Assembly: GCF_016107305.1 (NCBI RefSeq)
Contig: NZ_RCVR01000024.1
Location: 1 to 64,000 of the forward strand
From: Roseomonas sp. KE2513
Lineage (GTDB): Bacteria > Pseudomonadota > Alphaproteobacteria > Acetobacterales > Acetobacteraceae
DNA length: 64,000 nt
Direction of reading: 5' to 3'
Part shown: positions 50,720 to 59,984 of the stretch, piece by piece
Numbering within the stretch: the stretch's first letter is position 1
How the letters are laid out: every line of letters begins with the position of its first letter
The notes under the pieces: model-generated
Told to the model about the DNA's origin: nothing
What the model saw: the letters and a program-made list of their open reading frames with translations, nothing else
The model's database searches: none
Program-made: the position numbers and the translations under genes

Positions 50720-51619
50720 GAGAAAGGCGAAGCCCATGGTGCGGGCATGGTAGTGAAGCCCTCCATCCTGCACGATGAGGAAGCGCGCCTGCACGGCCCC
50801 ACGATTGTGGTGAGAATGCGGGTCTCCCGGCGGGGTGACGAGGGTGGTGCCGGGCTGCCATGGCACGCGGCGGCCCGCGATTGCGGAATGGCACACTTCG
50901 CCCTGCAACACGAGAGTGATGGCGGCGGAGTTGTGCCGGTGAGCTCGTTGCGTGCCATGGGGCGGTAGGGTGTTAAGCGACAGAGTTAGCAGGGGCGTGA
51001 TGTTCCGAGCCTCCTCCAGACCCTCTGACGAGAAGATGACGGCCATGCCCGAGGTCGCGTCGTTCTGCGTCGTGGTGCCGAGGATGGCGAGCTGCCGCTC
51101 GATCTCGGCGGCAGGATAATGGACCGGTGCGAGAAGGCTAGGAGCTGGCCGCGCGCCTTCTAGGGCCGGGAGGGGCTCGTCCGTCACGATCCAGAGGAGC
51201 GTGTCCTCGGTGGCCTTGAGGCGAGTGGGGGAACCACCGGGAAGGAGGAAGATGTCGCCGGCGCTCCAGGCGACATCCGCCGTATCACCGCAGCCGCGCA
51301 GCGCGTGGATGATGAGACCCGTGGCGGACAATTCAATTGTCAGCGCCTCCCCGGCGCGGATGCGGGCGTAGCGGGCCAGCATGAGTGGCGTGGTGGCAGG
51401 GAAGGGGCAGCCCAGCGCCGCTGACTGGTCGCAGGCGTAAAAGCCGGTCGAAGCCTCGGGGGCGCCCGCTGCGGCCAGCACCTCCGGGAAGCCGGAGGGC
51501 GGGACGGGCGGCAGCTTAATGTTGAAGGCGTTGCCGAAGTTGAAGAAGCGTGCCCGGGCGGCGGCGGCGCTCCGCGGCGCCTCCGGCCGCTGTACGGGAA
51601 GGTCGGCCATGTCGGTCAT
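50714..51619 (-). CDS. Cupin-fold protein
   Basis: A 301-residue protein with two cupin-like halves. The first includes LSATGLIIHALRGCGDTADV and WSAGDIFLLPGG; the second has THRA..HRHNSAAITLVLQGE-like metal residues (HRHN), PWQPGTTLVTPPGDPHSHHN and ending RTMGFAFLE. The ATG at 51619 overlaps the M20 hydrolase stop (ATGA); the longer frame is a shadow of that gene. It is the last intact gene of the SDR/aminotransferase operon and overlaps the permease remnant by a few bases. It resembles gentisate-dioxygenase-type cupins loosely; substrate unknown. Confidence 0.82.
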   Translation of the reverse strand: MTDMADLPVQRPEAPRSAAAARARFFNFGNAFNIKLPPVPPSGFPEVLAAAGAPEASTGFYACDQSAALGCPFPATTPLMLARYARIRAGEALTIELSATGLIIHALRGCGDTADVAWSAGDIFLLPGGSPTRLKATEDTLLWIVTDEPLPALEGARPAPSLLAPVHYPAAEIERQLAILGTTTQNDATSGMAVIFSSEGLEEARNITPLLTLSLNTLPPHGTQRAHRHNSAAITLVLQGEVCHSAIAGRRVPWQPGTTLVTPPGDPHSHHNRGAVQARFLIVQDGGLHYHARTMGFAFLE

Positions 51620-52848
51620 GATGCGGGCTCCAGGACAAGGCCGGCCGCGACCTCCGCCAGCACGGCGGCGCCGGCGGCGACATGGGCGGGCTCCGCCCAT
51701 TCATGCTCCGCGTGGCTTACGCCGTCACGGCAGGGGATGAAGATCATAGCCGTGCGGCAGAGCGGCGCCATGTGCCGGGCGTCGTGTCCGGCGGCCGAAA
51801 GAATAGGCATGGCGGCTTCACCCAGCCCTTCGGCGGCGCGTGCGATGCGGGCGCGGAGATCGGCATCAAACCCGTTAGAGGGAGCATCGACGAGGCGCTT
51901 CACCTTGATCGTGCAGGGCGGCGCGTGCGAGGCGGCCAGCCCCTCCAGTCGCTCGCCGGCAGCGTGCAGCACGGCGTTGTCGGGGTGTCTCAGGTCGATC
52001 CGGAACGTCAGGCGCGCGGGCACGACGGAGGGGGCGTTGGGCTCCAGCCGCACCATGCCGATGGTGAACTTGATGATGGGATCGATGGTGCCGACCTCGC
52101 GGAACATGGCGTCAGCTATTCGGGCGAAGGCAGCCAGCGCGTCCTGGCGATCGGCCATGTCGAGAGTGCCGGCATGGCCCTCTTCGCCACGCACCACCAT
52201 CTCCCAGGTCTTCTTGCCCTGTATGCCCGTAACGATACCGATAGGGGCGCCATGCTGTTCGAGAAGCGGACCCTGCTCGATATGAGGCTCAAGGTACCAG
52301 GCGATTGGGAAGCCGAGGCGGCGGCAGGGCAGTTCCGGGAAGGCAGCGTGCAGGGTGGAGAGCGCCTCGGCCACGCTGGTGCCATTCGCGTCCCGGGCGG
52401 CGAGGATTTCGGCGAGCGGGCGGACGGCGGCGAAGGCTTCTGAACCCATCATGCCCGGTGCGAAGCGGCTGCCCTCCTCGTTCATCCAGGCAACGACCGT
52501 GACATCCCGCGCGGGCGTGATGCCGAGGGACTGCGCGGCCTCAAGGGCGGCAAGAACGCCGAAGGCGCCGTCGAACTTCCCGCCCGTTGGCTGGGTATCG
52601 ATATGACTGCCCATCAGCAAGGGCGGCAGGGCACGGTCGCGGCCGGGAAGGGTGAGGAACAGGTTGCCCGCGGGATCGGTGGAGGGTTCCATGCCCGCCT
52701 CCGCAGCCCAGCCGATGAGCAGGCGCCAGGCCTCGATCTCGCCGGGGGAGAGGGCCTGGCGGTTCACGCCGCCACCGGGGAGGGCGCCGATCTCGGCCAG
52801 CGCCATGAGGCGACCCCAGAGCCGATCCGCCTTCGTGCGGGGGGTCAC
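51616..52848 (-). CDS. M20-family Zn-dependent amidohydrolase (N-carbamoyl-amino-acid hydrolase/allantoate amidohydrolase type)
   Basis: A 410-residue enzyme. LLMGSHIDTQPTGGKFDGAFG gives the His and bridging Asp of the dinuclear site, VVAWMNEEGSRFAPGMMGSEAF the Glu pair, and EPHIEQGPLLE a third ligand. HAGTLDMADRQDA belongs to the dimerisation-domain substrate site. The start is GTG at 52848 overlapping the previous stop (GTGA). Family members hydrolyse N-carbamoyl amino acids, allantoate or ureidoglycine, pointing to a ureido or carbamoyl intermediate in this operon. Confidence 0.92.
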   Translation of the reverse strand: MTPRTKADRLWGRLMALAEIGALPGGGVNRQALSPGEIEAWRLLIGWAAEAGMEPSTDPAGNLFLTLPGRDRALPPLLMGSHIDTQPTGGKFDGAFGVLAALEAAQSLGITPARDVTVVAWMNEEGSRFAPGMMGSEAFAAVRPLAEILAARDANGTSVAEALSTLHAAFPELPCRRLGFPIAWYLEPHIEQGPLLEQHGAPIGIVTGIQGKKTWEMVVRGEEGHAGTLDMADRQDALAAFARIADAMFREVGTIDPIIKFTIGMVRLEPNAPSVVPARLTFRIDLRHPDNAVLHAAGERLEGLAASHAPPCTIKVKRLVDAPSNGFDADLRARIARAAEGLGEAAMPILSAAGHDARHMAPLCRTAMIFIPCRDGVSHAEHEWAEPAHVAAGAAVLAEVAAGLVLEPAS

Positions 52849-53726
52849 GTCGTCTTCATCACCTCGCCCGGAAGCGCGCGGGGGTCGCGCAGCTTCCAGG
52901 CGCCGTGCTCCACCTGTGCGAAGAACTCGGCTAGCAGGGCGTTGAAGGCGGCGGGTTCTTCGAGGTTCAGCGTGTGGCCAGTCTTGGGGATGATCGACAG
53001 GCCGCAGGCGGGGAGGGTCCGCTTGAGGTAGAGGCCCGGCTGGAGGCAATGGTCGTCCTCATCACCGACGATGACGAGGCTCGGGACGGTCATCCTCTTC
53101 AGCTCTTCCTCAAGGTCCCAGAAGGAGGGACGGCGCGCCTGGACACCGCGCATGGTCATGGCGGCGCCGAGGCTGTCATGCGTGGCAAGGCGCTCCACAA
53201 ATTCCTGCCAGCCCAACGGGTCCTTGTTCTGGAACTGCACGCGGGATGCGCCGGAGCCATAGATGGGCGCGAAGGCCGCTGAGCCGAGTTGCTCGAACTT
53301 GTCCGCCACTTCGCGGGAAACGCCGCGGAAATACTCCTCGAAATCCTTCTCGCAGCCGTAGCCCGCACCGGCGATGGTCAGCGAGAGGGCGCGCTCGGGT
53401 GTGCGAAGGCCGAAGTGAACGGCGCAGAAGCCGCCCATGGAGAGGCCGACGACATGGGCCCTATCGATCCCGAGGGCGTCGAGCACGGCCACCGCGTCGT
53501 CGGCGGCGATGGCCTGGCCATAGCGTTCCAGATCCTTCGGCACGTCGGAGGGCGGGTAGCCACGGGCGGCATAGGTGATGCAGCGATAGCGCCGGGAAAA
53601 GAAGCGGAGCTGCGGCTCCCAGCTCTCGTGGTTGCCGCCGAACTCGTGGATGAAGAGGATGGGCGTGCCATCGCCCACCTCCTCCACGTGCAGAGCGATG
53701 CCGTCCCTTGTCGTGATGCGCGGCAT
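52845..53726 (-). CDS. Alpha/beta-fold hydrolase
   Basis: A 293-residue hydrolase. ILFIHEFGGNHESWEPQL (oxyanion region), VVGLSMGGFCAVHFG (nucleophile Ser), VIVGDEDDHCLQPG (Asp) and PKTGHTLNLEEPAAFN (His) complete the triad. It resembles C-C bond hydrolases and enol-lactone hydrolases of aromatic degradation. It overlaps the M20 gene by 4 bases and follows the aminotransferase by 10, so it is operonic. Confidence 0.9.
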   Translation of the reverse strand: MPRITTRDGIALHVEEVGDGTPILFIHEFGGNHESWEPQLRFFSRRYRCITYAARGYPPSDVPKDLERYGQAIAADDAVAVLDALGIDRAHVVGLSMGGFCAVHFGLRTPERALSLTIAGAGYGCEKDFEEYFRGVSREVADKFEQLGSAAFAPIYGSGASRVQFQNKDPLGWQEFVERLATHDSLGAAMTMRGVQARRPSFWDLEEELKRMTVPSLVIVGDEDDHCLQPGLYLKRTLPACGLSIIPKTGHTLNLEEPAAFNALLAEFFAQVEHGAWKLRDPRALPGEVMKTT

Positions 53727-53736
53727 AATGGCCCCC

Positions 53737-54882
53737 TCAGAATTGCGGCGCGACGTCGTTGAGCATGCGCGCCTCCGCCACGACGGCGGGAAAGGCGTCT
53801 CGTAGGCGCTCGGCCCATTTGGTCGGGACCGAGGTGCTGACCTTGATGAAGCGGTCGCCGAAGCGCTCCGTGTGGTAGGTGCCCTGGCGGATCATGATGC
53901 CGCGCCGGCGGGCGGCCTCCACCAGCGCCTCCGGGCGCAGGCCGGCGGCGCCGGTCTCGAGCACGAGAAAGTTGCCGTGGCTGGGCCAAACGGGGCAGGT
54001 GAGGCCAGCGGCGGCCGCCGCATCCCGGATCATGGCCTTGTTGGCGCCGTCGATCCGGCGGACCTCGGCCATCCATTCCCGCTTCACTGAGAGGCCGGCG
54101 AGGGCGGCGCGCTGGGCGATGACGCTGGCGCCGAGAACGCTGGTCGCCTGGGCCGCGAACTCGCCGAAGAGGGCGCGGGGCGTGACGAGCGCGCCGATGC
54201 GCATCCCGGCTAGGCCAAGCCACTTCGAGAAGGAGAGGGAGACTACCGCGTGCTCCGGTGCCTCAAGCAGGGCGGGATGGTGGCCCTCCGCGAAGTCGCG
54301 ATAGGTGCAGTCATGCACCAGCAAGGCGCCGCAACCCCGAGCGATGCGGGCGAAGGCGGCGATCTCATCGGCGGTGTAGCGGATACCCAGCGGATTGTTC
54401 GGATCGACGAGGTAGATGACGGTGGTGCGGTCGTCCACAGCGGCCGCCAATGCCTCGGGCGTCAGCTTGTAGTTCACGGCTGGATCGTAGATCGGGATTT
54501 CCACCACCTCCGCCCCAGCCTGGCGGGCGAACATCAGCGGCCATTTCCAGCTCGGGTCGGTGGTGACGAAGCGAGTGCCGGGCTTGCACCGCGCGCGGCA
54601 GACAAGGGCAAGGGCGTTCACGCCGCCCTCCGTCACCAGCGCCTCCGCCCCCTCAACGCCGAGATCGGCGAGGATAGCGGTGCGCAGGGCCTCGAATCCT
54701 AGCGGCGGGGCATAGGCGTTGAACTCACCGCGCTCAACCGCGTCGATCATCGCGGCACGCACGGCGGGATGGGCGGGAATGTGGTTCGTGTTCTGGCCCA
54801 TCCAGGCCAGGTCGGGGGTGGCGGTCAGCTCGTCGAAATAGCGGTTGCGAAGCAGCGTCCGCTCCGCGGCATCGGGCTGCAT
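53737..54882 (-). CDS. PLP-dependent aminotransferase, class I/II (histidinol-phosphate-aminotransferase-like)
   Basis: A 381-residue fold-type I aminotransferase. MGQNTNHIPAHPAVRAAMIDA and GVEGAEALVTEGGVNAL at the N-side, YLVDPNNPLGIRYTADEI with the PLP-contacting Asn/Pro, LSFSKWLGLAGMRIGALV with the Schiff-base Lys near residue 220, and RFGDRFIKVST with the C-terminal carboxylate Arg region. It lies 1 base downstream of the SDR stop in the GntR-linked operon and so is probably catabolic, not for histidine synthesis. Confidence 0.9.
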   Translation of the reverse strand: MQPDAAERTLLRNRYFDELTATPDLAWMGQNTNHIPAHPAVRAAMIDAVERGEFNAYAPPLGFEALRTAILADLGVEGAEALVTEGGVNALALVCRARCKPGTRFVTTDPSWKWPLMFARQAGAEVVEIPIYDPAVNYKLTPEALAAAVDDRTTVIYLVDPNNPLGIRYTADEIAAFARIARGCGALLVHDCTYRDFAEGHHPALLEAPEHAVVSLSFSKWLGLAGMRIGALVTPRALFGEFAAQATSVLGASVIAQRAALAGLSVKREWMAEVRRIDGANKAMIRDAAAAAGLTCPVWPSHGNFLVLETGAAGLRPEALVEAARRRGIMIRQGTYHTERFGDRFIKVSTSVPTKWAERLRDAFPAVVAEARMLNDVAPQF

Positions 54883-54883
54883 G

Positions 54884-55666
54884 TCAGATCACCGAGCCGC
54901 GGGCCGCGATGCCGCCGTCGATCGTGACGACGGTGCCAGTGATATAGCCCGCGCGCGGGGAGGCCATGAAGGCGACGAGATCGGCGCATTCGCGCGCGGT
55001 GGCCGGGCGCTTGCCGGGATACTTGTCGAAAAGCTCCTCCCAACGCGCAGCATCGCCCAGCATGTCCACGGCTTTGGTGCGCATAATCTTCAGCATGCGG
55101 TCAGTGGCGACGGGGCCGGGATTGATGCCGATGATGCGAATGCCATCGTCCAAGCTGCGGCCGCCGATCGCCTTGGAGAAGGACATGAGGGCGGCGTTTC
55201 CGGTGGAACCGGCAAAATAGGCGGCGTCCCAGTTTTCCCCGGAGTTGCCGATGACGTTGATCACCACGCCGCCCCTCTTCGCTTTCATGCGAGGGTAATA
55301 GATGCGCGTAAGGGTGATGTAGCCGAAGACCTTCAGGTCGAAGCCTTTGCGGATCGCTTCATCCGTCACGGAGGCGAGGGTGCCAGAGGGGATATCGCCG
55401 GCATTGTTCACGAGGATGTCGATTTCGCCGACGGCCTCTGCCAGCGCTTCCATGGCCGGTGTGCTGCCGAGGTCGGCGGCGTGGACGATGACCTCCACCC
55501 CATAATCGGCCCGGAGGCGTGCCGCAGCCTCTTCCATGGCGGCGCCATTCCGGGCGGCGAGGTGAAGATGGCAACCCTCTTCCGCAAGAACCTCAGCGCA
55601 GGCGAGGCCGATGCCTTTAGAGGCGCCGGTGATAAGGGCAGTCTTGCCGGTCAGGTCGAGCTTCAA
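54884..55666 (-). CDS. Short-chain dehydrogenase/reductase
   Basis: A 260-residue classical SDR. TALITGASKGIGLACAEVLA is the cofactor motif, ILVNNAGDIPSG the NNAG motif, and VINVIGNSGENWDAAYFAGSTGNAALMSF holds a variant active site in which the usual YxxxK Tyr-Lys reads YFAGSTGNA, so the catalytic Lys is not in the standard place. The Lys/Tyr change suggests altered or weak activity, though GPVATDRMLK remains. It is the first gene of the operon behind a 27-bp candidate GntR operator. Confidence 0.87.
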   Translation of the reverse strand: MKLDLTGKTALITGASKGIGLACAEVLAEEGCHLHLAARNGAAMEEAAARLRADYGVEVIVHAADLGSTPAMEALAEAVGEIDILVNNAGDIPSGTLASVTDEAIRKGFDLKVFGYITLTRIYYPRMKAKRGGVVINVIGNSGENWDAAYFAGSTGNAALMSFSKAIGGRSLDDGIRIIGINPGPVATDRMLKIMRTKAVDMLGDAARWEELFDKYPGKRPATARECADLVAFMASPRAGYITGTVVTIDGGIAARGSVI

Positions 55667-55685
55667 GTTCTGGATCCCGAATTAA

Positions 55686-55712
55686 GTATGCAACTAGGAG
55701 CAATTTGCATAC
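55686..55712. promoter_or_regulatory. Candidate GntR operator upstream of the SDR operon
   Basis: GTATGCAA (55686-55693) and TTGCATAC (55705-55712) are perfect 8-bp inverse repeats, 20 bases before the SDR start. A sibling element with the same 27-bp span lies before the GntR gene at 56433. Together they suggest one regulator for both. Confidence 0.65.
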
Positions 55713-55719
55713 CAGAGCG

Positions 55720-56430
55720 TCACTCGAAGGCAGCGATGAAGTCCAGGAGGTTGTCGCCGAGCAGGTTGAGATGCGCGCGCATCGCGGCGTGGGCGCGCTC
55801 CGGGTTGCGGGTGGTGATGGCCTCCATGATCTCCGCGTGCTCCCGTATCGTGTCCCGTATGCGGTCGGGCATGCGGGTGACGCGGCGGCGATAGGTGGCC
55901 ACGCGGTTGCGAAGCTTACGTGTTTCTTCGGCCAGAAAGACGTTGCAGGCGGCCTCGTAGATCGCTTCGTGGAACTCCTGGTTCACGTCGTAGAAGCCGT
56001 CAGGCCCGGCCTCGGCGGCGGCCTCGAGGCGGAGATGGATGGCGGCAAGCCGTTCCAGCTGGCGGGCCGAAGCCCGCCGGGCGGCGAGGCGGGCGCACAG
56101 GCCCTCCAGCTCCCCCATTACCTGGAACATCTCCACCAGTGTATGGACGCCGATCCGACGGACCAGCGCGCCCTGCCTGCCGCGCAGCTCGACCAGCCGG
56201 TCGGAGGCAAGCAGGCGGAAGGCCTCCCGGACCGGGGTGCGCGAGATGCCGAAGCGTTGGGCGATGTCCTGCTCATCCAACCGGCTGCCCGGATCGAGGC
56301 GCCCCTCGGCGATCTCCGCCTCTAGCCGGCGGCGCAGGGCGCTGGCCAGGGTCTCGCCCTCGGCGGCCAGAAGTGGTCGCTGCTCTGTTCCTGAGGCATT
56401 TGCTTGCAGATGTGCCTCGGTTTCGCTCAT
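55720..56430 (-). CDS. GntR-family regulator, FadR/FCD subfamily
   Basis: A 236-residue regulator. The N-terminal winged HTH (residues 25-95) has IAEGRLDPGSRLDEQDIAQR and SRTPVREAFRLLASDRLVEL; the C-terminal all-helical FCD domain includes ELEGLCARLAARRAS, FHEAIYEAACNVFLAEETRKL and HAEIMEAITTRNPERAHAAMRAHL with the metal/effector His residues. It is divergent from the ABC operon at 56586 and upstream of the SDR operon. Operators at 55686 and 56433 fit autoregulation plus operon control. Confidence 0.94.
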   Translation of the reverse strand: MSETEAHLQANASGTEQRPLLAAEGETLASALRRRLEAEIAEGRLDPGSRLDEQDIAQRFGISRTPVREAFRLLASDRLVELRGRQGALVRRIGVHTLVEMFQVMGELEGLCARLAARRASARQLERLAAIHLRLEAAAEAGPDGFYDVNQEFHEAIYEAACNVFLAEETRKLRNRVATYRRRVTRMPDRIRDTIREHAEIMEAITTRNPERAHAAMRAHLNLLGDNLLDFIAAFE

Positions 56431-56432
56431 TT

Positions 56433-56459
56433 GTGTGCAAACTCCCCGAGTTTGTATTC
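56433..56459. promoter_or_regulatory. Candidate GntR operator upstream of its own gene
   Basis: GTGTGCAA-N10-TTTGTATTC spans 27 bases, the same length as GTATGCAA-N10-TTTGCATAC at 55686 (7 of 8 and 7 of 9 arm matches). Its centre also holds the perfect palindrome CAAACTC-CCC-GAGTTTG (56438-56454). It begins 3 bases before the GntR start codon and lies in the region shared with the divergent ABC operon. Confidence 0.6.
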
Positions 56460-56585
56460 TAAGGGCAGGTCCCGTGCTGTACTTCTCCGGGGTGCCGTAT
56501 TCCTTATCTGCCAGGAATCGGTGCTCCTGGCACGAGGGTTGCTGAGCCTCGACGATCCTGGCCGCCTTACAAGGAACCGGAACGC

Positions 56586-57401
<816 letters not shown>

Positions 57402-57403
57402 GC

Positions 57404-58150
57404 ATGGACGAAGCGGAGCGTGAGGCCCGCGTCTCCCTGGCCGCCTGCTACCGCTTGGTGGCGCGGCTGGGACTGGACGACATGATCTACAACCACACCT
57501 CCCTGCGCGTGCCTGGGCAGGAGGATCAGTTCCTCATCAACCCCTACGGCTTTCTCTTCGAGGAGATCACCGCCTCGGACCTGGTGAAGATCGACACGCA
57601 GGGTCGCAAGATCGACAACTCGCCGCATGAGGTGAACGTCGCGGCTTTCGTCATTCACGCGGCGCTCCATCAGTCACGCGCCGATGCAGCTTGCGTCCTG
57701 CACACCCATTCGGATGCGAGCCTCGCCGTCTCCGGGCAGCAGGAGGGTCTGTTACCGCTCAGCCAGTTCGCTATGCGATTCTACGGCAGACAGTCCTTCC
57801 ACGACTATGAGGGGGTGGCGATCGACCTTGATGAGCAGGAGCGCCTGGTGCGCGATCTTGGCGAGAACAAGGTAATGTTAATGCGCAACCACGGCATTCT
57901 CACGACCGGCCGCACGCCCGGCGAGGCCTTCATGCTGCTCTACTACTTCGACCGTGCCGCCCGTATTCAGCTCGATATGCAGGCCGCCGCGGCAGCCGGC
58001 GCGAAGCTGGTGAGACCGCCGCATGAGGTCTGCGAGAGGGCCGCGCGCCAGTTCTGGGATCAGCAGGGCGACATCCTCGTGCCTGGTCAGCGGGAATGGC
58101 CCGCACTGCTCCGCCAACTCGACCGTGCCGACCCATCCTACCGCGACTAA
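57404..58150 (+). CDS. Class II aldolase/adducin-family protein
   Basis: A 248-residue zinc-dependent aldolase-fold protein. LGLDDMIYNHTSLRVPGQ, LINPYGFLFEEITASDLVKID, CVLHTHSDASLAVSGQQ (metal HxH) and MRNHGILTTGRTPGEAF (third His) match the family. ATG at 57404; a GTG at 57398 overlaps the ATPase stop. It splits the ABC transporter genes (ATPase / aldolase / receptor), implying a shared substrate. It could be an aldolase, epimerase or decarboxylase. Confidence 0.9.
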   Translation: MDEAEREARVSLAACYRLVARLGLDDMIYNHTSLRVPGQEDQFLINPYGFLFEEITASDLVKIDTQGRKIDNSPHEVNVAAFVIHAALHQSRADAACVLHTHSDASLAVSGQQEGLLPLSQFAMRFYGRQSFHDYEGVAIDLDEQERLVRDLGENKVMLMRNHGILTTGRTPGEAFMLLYYFDRAARIQLDMQAAAAAGAKLVRPPHEVCERAARQFWDQQGDILVPGQREWPALLRQLDRADPSYRD

Positions 58151-58173
58151 ACCTAGCCACGGAGACCGTCCCT

Positions 58174-59178
58174 ATGCAGAGGCGTACCCTTCTCGCCGCG
58201 GCTACTGCGGCGCCCGCCATCCTTCCCTTCCTTGCCCGTGCCCAGGGCACCCAGAAGGCAACCCTGCGGCTGAAATGGCTTGCGCAAACGCAGTTCGCCG
58301 GCTTCTACCTCGCGAAGGCACGCGGCTACTACGAGGCCGAGGGCATCGACCTGACCATCAACCCCGGCGGGCCTAACCTGCTGACGGAAAATCTGGTCGC
58401 CTCTGGCGCGGATACCTTCGGCCTCTCCGGCGGCACGGACAGTGTCTTCGCCGCGCGGGAGAAGAATCTCCCTGTCGTCTGCATCGGCGTCGCCCACCAG
58501 CAGACGCCCTTCGTCTTTGTCTCCCGCGCCGACGGGCCCATCCGCACGATCCAGGACTTCAAGGGTAAGACGATCACTACCTGGTTCACCGGCGCCAACT
58601 ACGTGCTGCTGGGCATGCTCGCGAAGGCCGGTCTCAAGCCCGGTGACTTCACCATGCAGCCCCAGCAGGTGTCGGTTACACCCTTTGTGGACGGCCAGGT
58701 CGATGTGGTCACCGCCACTCGCTACAACGAGTTCTACACGCTGATGACCCGCATCGGACGCGACAAGCTGCGGACCTTCGTCGCTGAGGACCAGGGCATC
58801 ACCTTCCCGCGCGACACGCTGATCGTGAGCGAGACGACCACACGGCAGAGGCCTGAGATGGTGCGGGGATTCCTGCGTGCATCCATTCGCGGCTGGCGGG
58901 ATGCGTTGAAGGACCAGAAGGCAGGCGTGGATGCCGTCATGACTGCGGCACCATCGCTCAACCGCGACCACCAGGAATTCATGCTGGCGGAAGCCGGCAA
59001 GCTGATGACGGCCGGAGCCGCCGCGCAGCAGGGCCTCTTCTGGATCGACGAGACAGCGGTGCGCTCCGCCCACGACTTCCTGCGCCAGTACGAGGTGATC
59101 AAGGCCCCTGTCGACCTTGCGAAGGTCTATGACGGCAGCTTCCTCGCCGCAATCCCTGCTGCGGGCCGGATGGCTTGA
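58174..59178 (+). CDS. ABC transporter periplasmic receptor, NMT1/THI5-like
   Basis: A 334-residue receptor with a Sec/Tat-like leader (MQRRTLLAAATAAPAILPFLARAQ). RLKWLAQTQFAGFYLAKARGYYEAEGID is the family opening, similar to receptors for pyrimidine precursors and riboflavin; LVASGADTFGLSGGTDSVFA and KGKTITTWFTGANYVLLGML follow. The ATG at 58174 is preceded by GGAGA. Its stop overlaps the permease pseudogene start. A heterocyclic or aromatic ligand is more likely than a sulfonate, by similarity to the THI5-like group. Confidence 0.92.
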   Translation: MQRRTLLAAATAAPAILPFLARAQGTQKATLRLKWLAQTQFAGFYLAKARGYYEAEGIDLTINPGGPNLLTENLVASGADTFGLSGGTDSVFAAREKNLPVVCIGVAHQQTPFVFVSRADGPIRTIQDFKGKTITTWFTGANYVLLGMLAKAGLKPGDFTMQPQQVSVTPFVDGQVDVVTATRYNEFYTLMTRIGRDKLRTFVAEDQGITFPRDTLIVSETTTRQRPEMVRGFLRASIRGWRDALKDQKAGVDAVMTAAPSLNRDHQEFMLAEAGKLMTAGAAAQQGLFWIDETAVRSAHDFLRQYEVIKAPVDLAKVYDGSFLAAIPAAGRMA

Positions 59179-59984
59179 GTGCGGCACTCGCACTGACGGC
59201 GCGACGCAGAGCGCCGGGTTGGCGCCGAGTGGCACCCGCACTTCTCTGGCTGGGCCGGCTGGTACTAGGCATCGTGATTGCCGCTGCGGTGTGGGAAGGG
59301 GCCGTGCTCGCCCTCGGCATCCGGCCTGAATACCTGCCGCGGCTGAGCGCCATCCTCTCAACCATCGTGGCGACCCCGGAAGCCTATGTCGCAGGCTTCC
59401 TGCGTACCCTTCTGGAAACCCTGATCGGCTTCGCGGCGGGAGTGGCAGTGGGCGTGCTAAACGGCATCCTCTTCCTGCGCGCGCCAGTGCTGCGGGATAT
59501 GCTTTTCCCGATCTTCGTCGTCTTTCAGACCGTCCCGGTTATAGCGTTCGGCGCGCTCGTGGTCCTCTGGTTCGGCAACACCCTTCTGGCCAAGGCGGTG
59601 ATCGCCTTCTACCTCACCTTCTTCCCAGTGACCGTGAACACGCTCCTTGGGCTCCGGTCGGTTGATCCTCGCCAAATCGCGCTGCTGCGCAGCTTCGGGG
59701 CCACGGGGCGGCAGTTGTTGCTGCGATTGATGCTCCCCGCCGCGCTGCCGCAGATCTTCGTCGCCCTTCGCCTCGGCGCGTCGCTCAGCTTGGTCGGGGC
59801 GATCGTGGGCGAGTAGTTCGGAGATACCACCGGACTCGGCGTCATCCTGCTGCAGGCCATGTACACCGAGCAGGTGACGGTGATGTGGGCCGCCATCCTC
59901 TGCGCAGCTTTGCTAGGCACGGGGTTCTACACGGCCATCTCGCTTGCTGAGCGCTGGCTGGTTTTCTGGGGCGCCGAGCAGTGA
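59175..59984 (+). pseudogene. ABC transporter permease interrupted by TAG (Trp codon lost)
   Basis: The open part 59175-59816 encodes 213 residues of a SsuC/ThiX-type permease with several membrane helices and the EAA-loop region LRSFGATGRQLLLRLMLPAALPQIF. TAG at 59814-59816 follows AIVGE; the same frame continues FGDTTGLGVILLQAMYTEQ to a proper TGA at 59982-59984, giving full family length. Relatives read GEWFG here, so a single TGG to TAG change explains the break. The lost part includes the last membrane helices. The downstream permease gene still overlaps its true stop (GTGA). Confidence 0.85.
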
